Made by a program: the position numbers and the translations under genes. Under the pieces are notes generated by a model that saw only the letters and a list, made by a program, of their open reading frames with translations, did not search any database and was not told the origin of the DNA. A stretch of DNA of 64,000 nucleotides from an uncultured Bacteroidales bacterium (lineage in GTDB: Bacteria; Bacteroidota; Bacteroidia; Bacteroidales; Paludibacteraceae), in contig CAIWCC010000039.1 in NCBI GenBank assembly GCA_903911085.1, positions 1 through 64,000 of the forward strand. Reading direction: 5' to 3'. Within the stretch, counting starts at the first letter, position 1. Each line of letters starts with the position of its first letter. This document shows, piece by piece, positions 55,770-64,000 of the stretch.

Positions 55770-56579
55770 TTAAATACAGAATGCATCAAAACCACCATCA
55801 ATAACTGTTAGCGTACCTGTCACAAACTTTGAAGCGTCGCTTGACAACCAATGTAAAGTGCCGAACAATTCATCTGCTTCACCTAAACGACCGAATGGGG
55901 TATGAGCAACTATGGATTTTCCTCTTGGTGTTGGAGTACCATCGGGGTTTGTCATTAATGCGCGGTTTTGTTCCGTCAAAAAGAATCCTGGAGCCATTGC
56001 ATTTACTCTAATTTTTTCGCTGAACTTAGTTGCCATTTCAGTGGCAAGAAATTTTGTAAAGTTAGTAACAGCAGCTTTTGAAGCTCCATAACCTACAACT
56101 CGAGTAAGTGGACGAATGGCAGATTCAGATGAAATATTAATAATACTTCCTTCTTTTTGATCCACCATAATTTTTCCAAACACCATACATGGTAATACTG
56201 TTCCAAACAAGTTTAAATCAACAACTTTTTCGAAAGCATCAATTTGTAGGTCGAAAATTGTTTGGTCGGGACCAATAGTTGCACCAGCCATATTTCCGCC
56301 AGCAGCATTCACTAAAATATCAATTCTACCAAAAGTAGCAACAATATCTTTTGCATTTTGTTCCAAAGCTTCTTTTTCAAGCACATTGGTGTTCAAATAC
56401 AACGCTTCGCCGCCTTTTGCTTTGATTTCTTCGCACAATTCTACACCAGCATCGGCTCTGTCTAAAACTACAACTTTACAACCTTGTTCGGCCATATATA
56501 GTGCCATTCCTTTGCCAAGAATTCCGGCACCTCCAGTGATTACTATCACTTTACCTTTTACATCAAATAGGTTCTGCAT
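55770..56579 (-). CDS. SDR-family D-mannonate oxidoreductase (fructuronate reductase)
   Basis: This 269-aa short-chain dehydrogenase has the cofactor motif TGGAGILGKGMA, NAAGGN, Ser in INISSES and YGASKAA with catalytic Tyr and Lys. In Bacteroidetes and Firmicutes uronate operons, an SDR of this type replaces the long-chain UxuB and reduces D-fructuronate to D-mannonate. Placement directly before uxuA supports this. The start is 34 nt after the uxaA stop at 56613. Confidence 0.9.
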   Translation of the reverse strand: MQNLFDVKGKVIVITGGAGILGKGMALYMAEQGCKVVVLDRADAGVELCEEIKAKGGEALYLNTNVLEKEALEQNAKDIVATFGRIDILVNAAGGNMAGATIGPDQTIFDLQIDAFEKVVDLNLFGTVLPCMVFGKIMVDQKEGSIINISSESAIRPLTRVVGYGASKAAVTNFTKFLATEMATKFSEKIRVNAMAPGFFLTEQNRALMTNPDGTPTPRGKSIVAHTPFGRLGEADELFGTLHWLSSDASKFVTGTLTVIDGGFDAFCI

Positions 56580-56612
56580 AAATTTATAATATGATTATTA
56601 AAATATTTTTTA

Positions 56613-58097
56613 TTAAAGTGTTACACCAGTTTTGAAAATTGCAATTTCGCGATAATTTTTCTTTTCATTGTTAACTAGCTGACCGCTTGCTACTTGTATT
56701 ATGTAATCTACAAATCGCTCGTTTACTTGTTCAATTGTCTCATTTTCAAGTATTGTTCCAGCATTAAAATCAATCCAACCTGGTTTTTTGTTGAATAAAA
56801 GTGAATTGGTGGATATTTTCATTGTTGGAACAAAGCAGCCAAATGGAGTACCTCGCCCAGTAGTAAATAAAACCATTTGACAACCGCTTGAAGCTAATGC
56901 TGTGGCAGCAACTAAATCATTGCCAGGTGCGCTTAAAAGATTTAATCCTTTGTTTATCAATCGTTCACCATACAACAAAACATCTTTTACCAAAGATTTA
57001 CCACATTTTTGTGTGCAACCTAATGATTTTTCTTCCAATGTTGAAATTCCACCTGCTTTGTTACCGGGCGAAGGATTTTCGTAAATTGGTTGATTGTTTT
57101 GCTCAAAATAGTTTTTAAAATCATTGATTAACAAAACTGTTTTGTCAAAAATATTTTTGTTTACACAACGATTCATCAATATGGTTTCAGCTCCAAACAT
57201 TTCGGGTACTTCTGTAAGAATGGTGCTACCGCCTTGAGCAATTAAAAAATCGGAGAAAACACCTAAAAGTGGGTTGGCTGTAATTCCTGAAAAACCGTCT
57301 GAACCTCCACATTTTAATCCAATTTTTAGTTCAGAAATTGGCACGCTTATACGCTCATCTTTCGAAACAACGCCATAAATTTCACGCAACAGTTTCATTC
57401 CCATTTCATCTTCATCATCAACTTTTTGGGTTTCCATAAATTTAATGCGCGATTCGTCAACTTCTCCCAATAATTCGCGAAAACTATTTACTTGATTGTT
57501 CTCGCAACCTAAACCTACAATTAAAACACCACCTACATTAGGATGTAAAACCATGTTACGCAAAATTTTGCGTGTATTTTCGTGATCTTCACCTAATTGT
57601 GAGCAGCCGTAGTTATGAGGATAAGCCACAATTGCATCAACACCTTTGTTTTGTGTTTCGTTGCGGAGTTTTTCTGCTAACGAATTAATGGTGCCATTTA
57701 CGCAGCCAACAGTAGGTATTAACCAAATTTCATTTCTAATTCCAACATCACCATTTGAGCGTTTATAACCCATAAAAGAAAGGTTCTGTTGTGGAATATC
57801 TATCGAGACTTCGTGCGGATTGTATTCATATTCGAGCAATCCTTCGAGATTAGTTTTAATAGTTTTTTCATTAATCCAGTCGCCTTGCTCAATGTTTTCA
57901 CGTGCATGACCGATTGGATAACCATATTTAACAACATTTGAATTAGCAGAAATATTGGTCAATGCAAATTTATGTCCAGCCGGGATATTATTTTTTATTA
58001 ATACGTCAATTCCTTCTACATTAAGCACTTCGCCTTTCTCAATGTCATTCAAGGTTACAGCTACATTATCGGAATTATTTATTTTGATAAATTTCAT
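56613..58097 (-). CDS. uxaA: Altronate dehydratase
   Basis: This 494-aa protein has the two parts of UxaA: an N-terminal SAF domain (about 10-95, ending PIGHARENIEQGDWI) and the large catalytic domain with FMGYKRSNGDVGIRNEIWLIPTVGCVN by pattern, AYPHNYGCSQLGEDHENT, GLGCENNQ, GLKCGGSDGFSG and GNKAGGISTLEEKSLGC. It converts D-altronate to 2-keto-3-deoxygluconate in galacturonate breakdown and is iron dependent in E. coli. It follows uxaB by 54 nt. Confidence 0.96.
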   Translation of the reverse strand: MKFIKINNSDNVAVTLNDIEKGEVLNVEGIDVLIKNNIPAGHKFALTNISANSNVVKYGYPIGHARENIEQGDWINEKTIKTNLEGLLEYEYNPHEVSIDIPQQNLSFMGYKRSNGDVGIRNEIWLIPTVGCVNGTINSLAEKLRNETQNKGVDAIVAYPHNYGCSQLGEDHENTRKILRNMVLHPNVGGVLIVGLGCENNQVNSFRELLGEVDESRIKFMETQKVDDEDEMGMKLLREIYGVVSKDERISVPISELKIGLKCGGSDGFSGITANPLLGVFSDFLIAQGGSTILTEVPEMFGAETILMNRCVNKNIFDKTVLLINDFKNYFEQNNQPIYENPSPGNKAGGISTLEEKSLGCTQKCGKSLVKDVLLYGERLINKGLNLLSAPGNDLVAATALASSGCQMVLFTTGRGTPFGCFVPTMKISTNSLLFNKKPGWIDFNAGTILENETIEQVNERFVDYIIQVASGQLVNNEKKNYREIAIFKTGVTL

Positions 58098-58151
58098 TTG
58101 AGTAATTTCAGTATTTCAGATAAAAATTAAAATTCACTTCGATTTTTTTTA

Positions 58152-59591
58152 CTAAACAATAGTTTTTACAGTTTCGTACATGCCATTGTCATTAATAGAT
58201 TGTAAGTTTTGAATAATTTTATCTGTCAATCCATTTATTTGGTTTAAATCTTCACCCCAAATAAACTCAGCAGCAAGTACATCGTGTGCAATTTTTGCAA
58301 AATCACCCGATTTCCAAAGCTCCGTAAGTAGATTTGTAATTGCTATGTCATCATTGGGAACAATTTCATCATCTCCACGTTTTCCACCTTTGTAGTAAGT
58401 AATTATTGCAGCCAAACCGAGAACTAATCCATTAGGTAATTCTCCTTTACGTTCCAAATAAATTTTTAAACCAGGCAAATCGCGGGTTTTAAATTTTGGA
58501 AACGAATTAAGCATTATGCTAGTGTAGAAGTGTTTAACAAAAGGATTCCTAAATCTATCTAATACTGCTGTTGCAAATTTTTGCAATTCCTCTTTTGGTA
58601 AATCTAGTGTTTCAAGTAGCTCATCGTACATTACTTTGTTCACAAATTTACCAATCACTTCATTTTTCAACCCTTCGCTTACAGTGTTAATGCCTGACAA
58701 ATAAGCTACGGGCGACATAACTGTGTGTGGTCCGTTAAGTAATGTTACTTTACGCTCGTGATATGGTTTCTCACTTGGAACAAACAAAACATTCAGACCA
58801 GCTTTATCCGCAGAAAATTCTTTTGCCACCGATTCTGGTGCTTCAATAACCCACAAATGGAAAATTTCGGCTTTTACAACTAATTTGTCTTCAAATTGAA
58901 TTTTTTCAAGAATTTCATCAATTGTGTCACGCGGAAATCCAGGTACAATTCTGTCAACCAAAGTACAATACACTCCACAAGCATTCTCGAACCAATTTTG
59001 GAAATCTGTACCCAGTTCCCATAATGAAATATATTGCTCAATACATTTTTTCAACTCTGTGCCATTATGAAAAATCAATTCGCAAGGCAACATAATCAAG
59101 CCTTTATCCAAAGCGCCACCGAAAGTTTTAAATCGATGAAAAAGCAGTTGTGTCAATTTGCCAGGAAATGAACTTGCTGGCGCATCGGTAAATTTACAGC
59201 TATCGTCAAAGGCAATTCCAGCTTCGGTAGTGTTAGAAACTACAAAACGCATTTCAGGATTTTCGGCCAGTTTCAAGTACTCTTCAAATTGTGAATAAGG
59301 ATTAATACAGCGACTGACAACATCAATTAATTCAATACTATCAACTGGTTTTCCATTGTCGAGACCTTGTAAATTCAAGTGATAAAGACCATCTTGAGCA
59401 TTTAGCATGTCAATCATTCCGGTTGCTAATGGTTGAACAATAACAACACTCGAATTGAAATTTACTTTGTTATTCATGTTGAATACTATCCAATCAACAA
59501 ATGCGCGTAAAAAATTACCTTCACCAAACTGTATAATTTTTTCGGGATATTGTTTTGTGTTCTTGGCCGATATTCTGTTTAAGTTTTCCAT
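58152..59591 (-). CDS. uxaB: Tagaturonate reductase
   Basis: This 479-aa mannitol-dehydrogenase-family protein starts with KIIQFGEGNFLRAFVDWIV, the NAD-binding motif of UxaB. Catalytic residues lie in KVTLLNGPHTVMSPVAYLSG (K-x-x-L-N-G-x-H). It reduces D-tagaturonate to D-altronate in galacturonate catabolism. It is the first enzyme gene after the LacI regulator, 78 nt downstream. The isomerase UxaC is not in the window. Confidence 0.96.
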   Translation of the reverse strand: MENLNRISAKNTKQYPEKIIQFGEGNFLRAFVDWIVFNMNNKVNFNSSVVIVQPLATGMIDMLNAQDGLYHLNLQGLDNGKPVDSIELIDVVSRCINPYSQFEEYLKLAENPEMRFVVSNTTEAGIAFDDSCKFTDAPASSFPGKLTQLLFHRFKTFGGALDKGLIMLPCELIFHNGTELKKCIEQYISLWELGTDFQNWFENACGVYCTLVDRIVPGFPRDTIDEILEKIQFEDKLVVKAEIFHLWVIEAPESVAKEFSADKAGLNVLFVPSEKPYHERKVTLLNGPHTVMSPVAYLSGINTVSEGLKNEVIGKFVNKVMYDELLETLDLPKEELQKFATAVLDRFRNPFVKHFYTSIMLNSFPKFKTRDLPGLKIYLERKGELPNGLVLGLAAIITYYKGGKRGDDEIVPNDDIAITNLLTELWKSGDFAKIAHDVLAAEFIWGEDLNQINGLTDKIIQNLQSINDNGMYETVKTIV

Positions 59592-59669
59592 TTTTGATTG
59601 AAATGTGTATTTATGTTTAATAATTTAGTATTGCAAAAAAAATATTTGAAAATGAATTTAATATGTTTT

Positions 59670-60743
59670 TTATTCTTTAAAATCTTTGTAATACTCAATA
59701 TTTTCTTTCATTAATATGTCTATTGGAACGAAATTTATTTTTTGAGTTTTTTGATTAAAAATAAGCTTACGACACATGTCTCGAATAGTTAAATAGGCTT
59801 GTTTTTCTGGTCGTTGAGCAATCAGAAATGAAACCACACCCTGAAGTAAAAAGTCTACATTTCTATCTAATAAGTCGTAGCCAATAAGTCGTACGGGCGA
59901 TTGATTCAATTCAACCAGATGCGTGGCTAATCTGTAAACCTTTGAATTAAAGGTTATTGCTGCTTTTATGTTGCCGTGTTTTGAAAATGTATTCCTGAGT
60001 ATTTCTTGATTTGCTTGTTCGTCATCGTTGTTGAATTCAATATTGATAATTTCGAATTTGTCTTCAAGATTATTTTCTTGAAAATAATTCATAAAACCAT
60101 TTATTCGAGCTATAGTTTGATTCGATACCGAACCTTTGCGTTGCGTTCTAACAACCAAAACTTTGGATTTTTCTGGTAATTTGCTTAATAACAATTTGGC
60201 AGCAATGTATCCACTTTGAAAGGAATTCTGACCATAATATGTCACAAAATCAGCTTCCTCTATCATTGAATCAATAAACGAGAATGGAATATTTCGTTTA
60301 GATAATTCATTGGTAAAAATTAAAGTTTCTTTACCAAATATTGGTGCTATAAAAACCGCATCTGGTTCTTTTTCCAGAATTTCGTTAGCTGCTTTTGTGA
60401 ATGAAGTTGCATCATATTGATTAAAATATATTTTTTCAATATGCACGTTGTGATGTGAAAATTCGCTGGTAGCAAAATTAAATCCATTATCAATGCTGTG
60501 CCAGTATTCAGTTGGGTTATGTTCGGGGAAAAGACAAATAAACGAATATTGTTTTTTAGAGGCTAAAGATCGTGCAAGTAAATTGGGAGAGTAGTTAATT
60601 TCTTCCATTACTTTTTTTACCGCTTCGAGGCTTTTGGGAGAAACATCACCGCGTTGATGAATAACACGATCTACCGTTCCTTCGGATACTCCAGCCAGAA
60701 TTGCAATATCTTTTATCCTAATATTGGGACTTTTATCTTTCAT
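59670..60743 (-). CDS. LacI family regulator of the hexuronate operon
   Basis: From the ATG at 60743 the protein is 357 aa: an N-terminal LacI helix-turn-helix (IRIKDIAILAGVSEGTVDRVIHQRG, about residues 7-31) and hinge (YSPNLLARSLAS), then a periplasmic-binding-like sensor domain (about 60-340). A longer frame from 60782 would place coding sequence on an operator. It begins the uxaB operon and should bind the two inverted operator copies at 60764-60851, responding to a uronate or KDG-type inducer. The ligand is not known. Confidence 0.9.
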   Translation of the reverse strand: MKDKSPNIRIKDIAILAGVSEGTVDRVIHQRGDVSPKSLEAVKKVMEEINYSPNLLARSLASKKQYSFICLFPEHNPTEYWHSIDNGFNFATSEFSHHNVHIEKIYFNQYDATSFTKAANEILEKEPDAVFIAPIFGKETLIFTNELSKRNIPFSFIDSMIEEADFVTYYGQNSFQSGYIAAKLLLSKLPEKSKVLVVRTQRKGSVSNQTIARINGFMNYFQENNLEDKFEIINIEFNNDDEQANQEILRNTFSKHGNIKAAITFNSKVYRLATHLVELNQSPVRLIGYDLLDRNVDFLLQGVVSFLIAQRPEKQAYLTIRDMCRKLIFNQKTQKINFVPIDILMKENIEYYKDFKE

Positions 60744-60763
60744 ATTAAACTCAAAATGAACAT

Positions 60764-60851
60764 CCGTGTTCGTACACAGCAATATTTTGTTGCAAAAGTA
60801 ATATATATTTTGGAATTACAAAATAAGATTAACTTTTGTGTGCGAACACGG
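60764..60851 (-). promoter_or_regulatory. Operators and promoter of the hexuronate operon
   Basis: CCGTGTTCGTACACA (60764-60778) and its inverse TGTGTGCGAACACGG (60837-60851) differ at one base and share the palindromic core GTGTTCGNACAC. Between them lies a promoter on the minus strand: TTTG at 60822-60819, 18 nt, TACTTTTG at 60800-60793. One operator overlaps the transcribed start, the other the upstream flank, a layout suited to LacI-type repression with looping. Confidence 0.8.
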
Positions 60852-61097
60852 AAAGTTGTAATTTCATTGAAAAATATATCTAAATATCAGAAAATCTGTT
60901 GTTTAGTGGAGAATGTGAGTCTGTGACAATACTATAATCATCGGAAAATATATTCTAAAACATGTTTTTTGAATTATCATATGTTTAATAGCTGAATTTA
61001 AATGCTAAATTGCATAGATAAATGGTCATTTTGTTATTAATTCAGCATCGTTAAATTTGGTTTTTAAAATCAAGTTTGTGAAAAATATAAATAAAAA

Positions 61098-61125
61098 AAG
61101 GTTGCAACATCAGTGATGGCAACCT
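61098..61125 (-). terminator. Terminator after phoU
   Basis: On the minus strand AAGGTTGC-CATCA and TGATGTTGCAACCTT form a stem with a small bulge, followed directly by a run of seven T. It lies about 54 nt after the phoU stop. Confidence 0.85.
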
Positions 61126-61178
61126 TGATAAGAGATATAAAAACATGTTTCAGTAATAACAAAAACATGTCAATTTAG

Positions 61179-61844
61179 CTAAATTTTTTGTGCATGTTTC
61201 AAAACTTTAGCGTCGAGATAAAAGAAAATTTCTTCGGCAATATTACTGCAATGGTCACCTATACGTTCAAGTTTACGAAATGCAGCAATTAATTGCAAAC
61301 ATTCGTAGGCTCTATCAGGATTTTTTTGAATATAATTTGCAATTATTTTAGCAGCATCATTGTTAATTTCATCTACTTGATAATCTTCGCTAAAAATGGC
61401 TGCTGCAAAGTCAGATTTTTCATTCTCAAAAGCGTCTAATCCTTGAGCCAGCATTTTGTTTACCTGATCAATCATTATGCGCAACTTGGTGTCTGAAATT
61501 ACTTCAGCATCAAGTATTACTGTTGGATTGGCAATCAAAACCCTCGAAATTCCATAAGCAAAATCGGCAATTCGTTCAAGGTTGGAATTGATTTTGAGTA
61601 CAGCCAACACAAAACGTAAATCAATGGCAACTGGTTGATGTAGAGCAATTATGTTTTCACACTCACTATCAATTTTAAGCTCGTAAGCATCTACTTTTTT
61701 TTCGCGCATAGAAACTTTTGTTGCCAAATCTTTATCGAATGATAAAACTGCATCCCCCGAATTGGCTACTTGCGAAATAACCAACTTCCACATGTCAATT
61801 ACATCTTGACGTAGTGTTACTAATTCTTGTTCTAAGTGTCTCAT
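61179..61844 (-). CDS. phoU: Phosphate signalling regulator PhoU
   Basis: This 221-aa all-helical protein carries two PhoU repeats, each with the metal-binding pattern: E/D residues in LDLRFVLAVLKINSNLERIADFAYG by pattern near 75-99 and LQLIAAFRKLERIGDHCSNIAEE near 185-207. It restrains the Pst transporter and the PhoR kinase under high phosphate. It follows the small membrane protein and pstB in the pst operon, which is the usual order in Bacteroidetes. Confidence 0.95.
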   Translation of the reverse strand: MRHLEQELVTLRQDVIDMWKLVISQVANSGDAVLSFDKDLATKVSMREKKVDAYELKIDSECENIIALHQPVAIDLRFVLAVLKINSNLERIADFAYGISRVLIANPTVILDAEVISDTKLRIMIDQVNKMLAQGLDAFENEKSDFAAAIFSEDYQVDEINNDAAKIIANYIQKNPDRAYECLQLIAAFRKLERIGDHCSNIAEEIFFYLDAKVLKHAQKI

Positions 61845-61855
61845 AAAGTGCCCAT

Positions 61856-61870
61856 ACCCCGAAATGGGGT
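61856..61870. repeat. REP-like palindrome ACCCC-GAAAT-GGGGT
   Basis: A 5-bp GC stem lies 12 nt before the phoU start codon. It resembles the CCCCTAAAGGGG elements elsewhere in the window and could lie in the phoU leader. Confidence 0.4.
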
Positions 61871-61965
61871 TTTATAGTTAGTGTTATTATTTTTATTGTA
61901 TTCTGTGTAATTCTTCCCACTTCGCTAAATATATTTTTTTTAATGTAAGTGGAGAGTTGATAATG

Positions 61966-62130
61966 TTAATCCCTTTTTCGGATCTTAGGTTCTTCAATAT
62001 CCTCAATTTCCGATTCGTTTAAAAATTTAATCACTTCATCTTTGTCTTTTTGATTCCTTTTGAAAAGGTAAAGTGCTAAAGCAATTGTGCTTATCGCAAT
62101 TATTGCAATAATAATCCATTTAGTTTCCAT
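61966..62130 (-). CDS. Small single-span membrane protein in the pst operon
   Basis: This 54-aa frame starts at the ATG 62130 with METKWIIIAIIAISTIALAL, one clear membrane helix, followed by a basic stretch (FKRNQKDKDE) and an acidic tail (ESEIEDIEEPKIRKRD). It lies 46 nt after the pstB start region's gene end and 121 nt before phoU, in the same direction. Codon use and composition look coding. I do not recognise a family. The position suggests a role with Pst or PhoU, though this is only inferred. Confidence 0.6.
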   Translation of the reverse strand: METKWIIIAIIAISTIALALYLFKRNQKDKDEVIKFLNESEIEDIEEPKIRKRD

Positions 62131-62176
62131 GATGTGTTATTTTTTAAGTTGTCAATAAAATTTTAATATATGTTTT

Positions 62177-62929
62177 TCAACCAAAACGTCCAGTAATATA
62201 ATTTTGAGTAGAAATTTCTTTTGGATTTGTGAATATTCTAGTTGTTGCATCGTATTCAATTAGTTCTCCAAGATAAAAATAGGCCGTTTTATCGCTAACA
62301 CGTGAAGCTTGTTGCATATTATGTGTTACAATAACAATGGTATAATCCTTTTTGAGTTCATAAATCAATTCCTCAATTTTGGCAGTTGAAATAGGGTCGA
62401 GTGCCGATGCAGGTTCGTCCATCAACAAAACTTTTGGCGAAATGGCCAATGCACGAGCAATGCAAAGTCGTTGTTGCTGACCACCTGAGAGGGCAAATGC
62501 CGATTTTTTCAATTTGTCTTTTACTTCATCCCACAAAGCTGCCGATTTGATAGATTCGATAACTCTTTCTTCAATAAACGTATTGTCTTTTATCCCGTTT
62601 ACCCGTAAACCATAGGCTACGTTTTCGAATATTGATTTTGGAAAAGGATTTGGTTTTTGGAAAACCATACCTACTTTTTTGCGTAATTCATCAACGTACA
62701 CGCCTGGTGCGTAAATGTCTTCGCCCTCAATTAATACAGAACCAGTCAGCCGAGTGCCATCAATCAAATCATTCATTCGATTCAGAATTCGAAGAAAAGT
62801 TGATTTACCACAACCCGAGGGACCGATAAAAGCTACCACCTTATTTTGTTCTACTTCAAGGTTTATGTTTTTCAGTGCATGAAAATCACTGTAATAAAAA
62901 TCTACATTTTTTGCGTCAATGGTTAGCAT
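62177..62929 (-). CDS. pstB: Phosphate ABC transporter ATP-binding protein
   Basis: This 250-aa ATPase starts with [19 protein letters not shown] and has Walker [10 protein letters not shown], signature [15 protein letters not shown], Walker [14 protein letters not shown] and H-loop VTHNMQQA. The PstB-specific [10 protein letters not shown] stretch follows Walker A. It powers high-affinity phosphate uptake and lies 76 nt after pstA. Confidence 0.97.
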   Translation of the reverse strand: MLTIDAKNVDFYYSDFHALKNINLEVEQNKVVAFIGPSGCGKSTFLRILNRMNDLIDGTRLTGSVLIEGEDIYAPGVYVDELRKKVGMVFQKPNPFPKSIFENVAYGLRVNGIKDNTFIEERVIESIKSAALWDEVKDKLKKSAFALSGGQQQRLCIARALAISPKVLLMDEPASALDPISTAKIEELIYELKKDYTIVIVTHNMQQASRVSDKTAYFYLGELIEYDATTRIFTNPKEISTQNYITGRFG

Positions 62930-63005
62930 CTTTTTTTTATTATTTTGCCCAAATCCCTATTGGAGAATTGGAGTTATTTGTCTTATTATAAACCTCTTAC
63001 TGTTC

Positions 63006-63929
63006 TTAATTAGTTTTTACTTTTTTTGAGAAATAGTTTCTCAATATTGTTGACAATATATTCACCAAAAGTACAATAAAAATCAATACCAACGCTGTTC
63101 CATAAGCAATTTCTCTGGAAGCTTCAATATTGGTACCACTAGTTGTGATAACGTACAAATGATATGGTAATGCCATTACTTGATCGAAAATACTTGTCGG
63201 TAATTTAGGTAAAAAGTAGGCTGCCACGGTAAATAAAATTGGTGCAGTCTCGCCCGAAACACGTCCTATTGAAAGTATTAAACCAGTGATAATGTTGGGG
63301 AAAGCCATTGGTAGAACTACTTTTCTTATTGTTTGAAGTTTTGTTGCGCCCAAAGCTAAACTGCCTTCGCGATATGAAAAATCAATGGCTTTGAGCGATT
63401 CTTCGGTGGTGCGAATAACAAGTGGGAGCGATAGTAATCCTAAAGTTAGCGAACCAGCCAAAATTGAGTCGCCAAATCCCATTGTGTTCACAAACAATGA
63501 CATTCCAAAAAGACCAAAAACCACAGATGGCACGCCACTCAAATTGTTTGTCATTATACGTATAAAAGTAGCAATTTTACTACCAGCTGCGTATTCGTTC
63601 ATGTAAATTCCCGACATAATTCCTATCGGAAAGCTAAATAAACTGCTACCCAAAACTAAATATAGAGTTCCAACTATGGCGGGGTAGATTCCACCTTTGG
63701 TCATTCCATCTTCGGGAGCTTTGGTCAAAAAATCCCAGCTTATTGCACCAATTCCTTTCGAAACTATGAATCCCAAAATCAGAATAAGAATTGCAACAAC
63801 CGAATAACTCATCAATTTAAAAATTGTAAAGGCTATTGCTTGCGACCAACGTTTGGAAGAATTCGACCCCCTAACAATTGAAGAATTATTGGAATTAGTA
63901 TTGTTTTCTATGTTTTTTTCTTTTTTCAT
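63006..63929 (-). CDS. pstA: Phosphate ABC transporter permease PstA
   Basis: This 307-aa inner-membrane protein has about six helices after a polar 35-residue N-terminal extension rich in Asn. The permease EAA loop is TEESLKAIDFSYREGSLALGATKLQTIRKVVLPMAFP by pattern. MSGIYMNEYAAGSK and NNLSGVPSVVFGLFGMS are typical PstA segments. With PstC it forms the phosphate channel. A stop codon of a likely pstC lies about 50 nt upstream. Confidence 0.95.
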   Translation of the reverse strand: MKKEKNIENNTNSNNSSIVRGSNSSKRWSQAIAFTIFKLMSYSVVAILILILGFIVSKGIGAISWDFLTKAPEDGMTKGGIYPAIVGTLYLVLGSSLFSFPIGIMSGIYMNEYAAGSKIATFIRIMTNNLSGVPSVVFGLFGMSLFVNTMGFGDSILAGSLTLGLLSLPLVIRTTEESLKAIDFSYREGSLALGATKLQTIRKVVLPMAFPNIITGLILSIGRVSGETAPILFTVAAYFLPKLPTSIFDQVMALPYHLYVITTSGTNIEASREIAYGTALVLIFIVLLVNILSTILRNYFSKKVKTN

Positions 63930-63979
63930 TTTATAAATACAATTTGTAATCGTTTCATTTTATTTTTTAAGAATGGGGA

Positions 63980-64000
63980 TCAATATTTCTTTTTACCAAT
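63980..64000 (-). CDS. Possible 3' end of pstC
   Basis: Six codons, IGKKKY, and a TGA at 63982-63980 remain at the window edge. The expected neighbour is pstC and a basic tail suits its C-terminus. The adjacent frame (LVKRNIDPHS) is also open, so the frame is not certain. Confidence 0.3.
   Translation of the reverse strand: MGKKKY

Noticed and set aside
60744-60782. A longer start for the LacI regulator
   Set aside because: The added codons cover an operator copy that lies downstream of the predicted promoter, and the LacI DNA-binding region begins normally from the later ATG.

Overview
The window looks like a chromosomal segment of an AT-rich member of the Bacteroidales (Bacteroidetes). 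The evidence is a SusC/SusD pair driven by an ECF sigma factor and FecR anti-sigma, a complete PorP-K-L-M-N (SprF/GldKLMN) type IX secretion core, a T9SS sorting domain, Bacteroidetes-type promoters (TTTG/TTG, about 16-20 nt, TAnnTTTG) and no Shine-Dalgarno pattern. The genus cannot be named from sequence alone. No rRNA, CRISPR array or convincing tRNA gene was seen.

Layout. 1-2.4 kb is an accessory end: a truncated GH108 muramidase, a DHFR-fold reductase, a nested inverted-repeat element and an RteC-family gene. 2.5-7.2 kb is a tight five-gene operon for corrinoid-dependent methyl transfer: two UroD-fold methyltransferases, a B12-binding protein, a MetH-activation-domain protein and an MFS permease. 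It looks self-contained and is the best candidate for an undescribed system. 7.7-31.2 kb is a polysaccharide utilisation locus on the minus strand: sigma, FecR, SusC, SusD, two SusE/F-like proteins with a small T9SS-tailed protein between them, then GH92, GH35, a putative glycosidase lipoprotein, GH2 and an esterase. This suggests a mannose- and galactose-containing glycan such as an N-glycan. An IS110-family element has hit the distal part: one decayed copy lies at 8.8-10.3 kb, and an orphan left end at 13.2-13.4 kb is fused to the tail of a destroyed PA14-domain gene.

31.2-32.1 kb is non-coding, with a long hairpin and a candidate small RNA. 32.1-37.2 kb (plus strand) holds an M20 amidohydrolase, menC, menE, a DNA alkyltransferase and fmt. 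37.2-48.3 kb (minus) holds housekeeping genes (ridA, an aldo/keto reductase, mnmA, a LuxR-type regulator), the T9SS operon, a DUF2795 gene, a cobalamin adenosyltransferase and a methyltransferase. 48.7-60.8 kb (minus) is a hexuronate catabolic operon headed by a LacI regulator with clear operators: uxaB, uxaA, a mannonate oxidoreductase, uxuA, a KDG-kinase-like gene, a LarA-type nickel racemase homologue, then pdxB and gnd. Its intergenic gaps contain small palindromic elements, one carrying a GxxExxY gene between perfect 18-bp inverted repeats. 61.1-64 kb is the phosphate region phoU, a small membrane protein, pstB, pstA and perhaps the end of pstC.

Functional links are inferred. The glycan locus, the uronate operon and 6-phosphogluconate dehydrogenase feed central sugar metabolism. 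The cobalamin adenosyltransferase and the corrinoid operon both depend on cobamides. The T9SS can export the tailed protein of the glycan locus.
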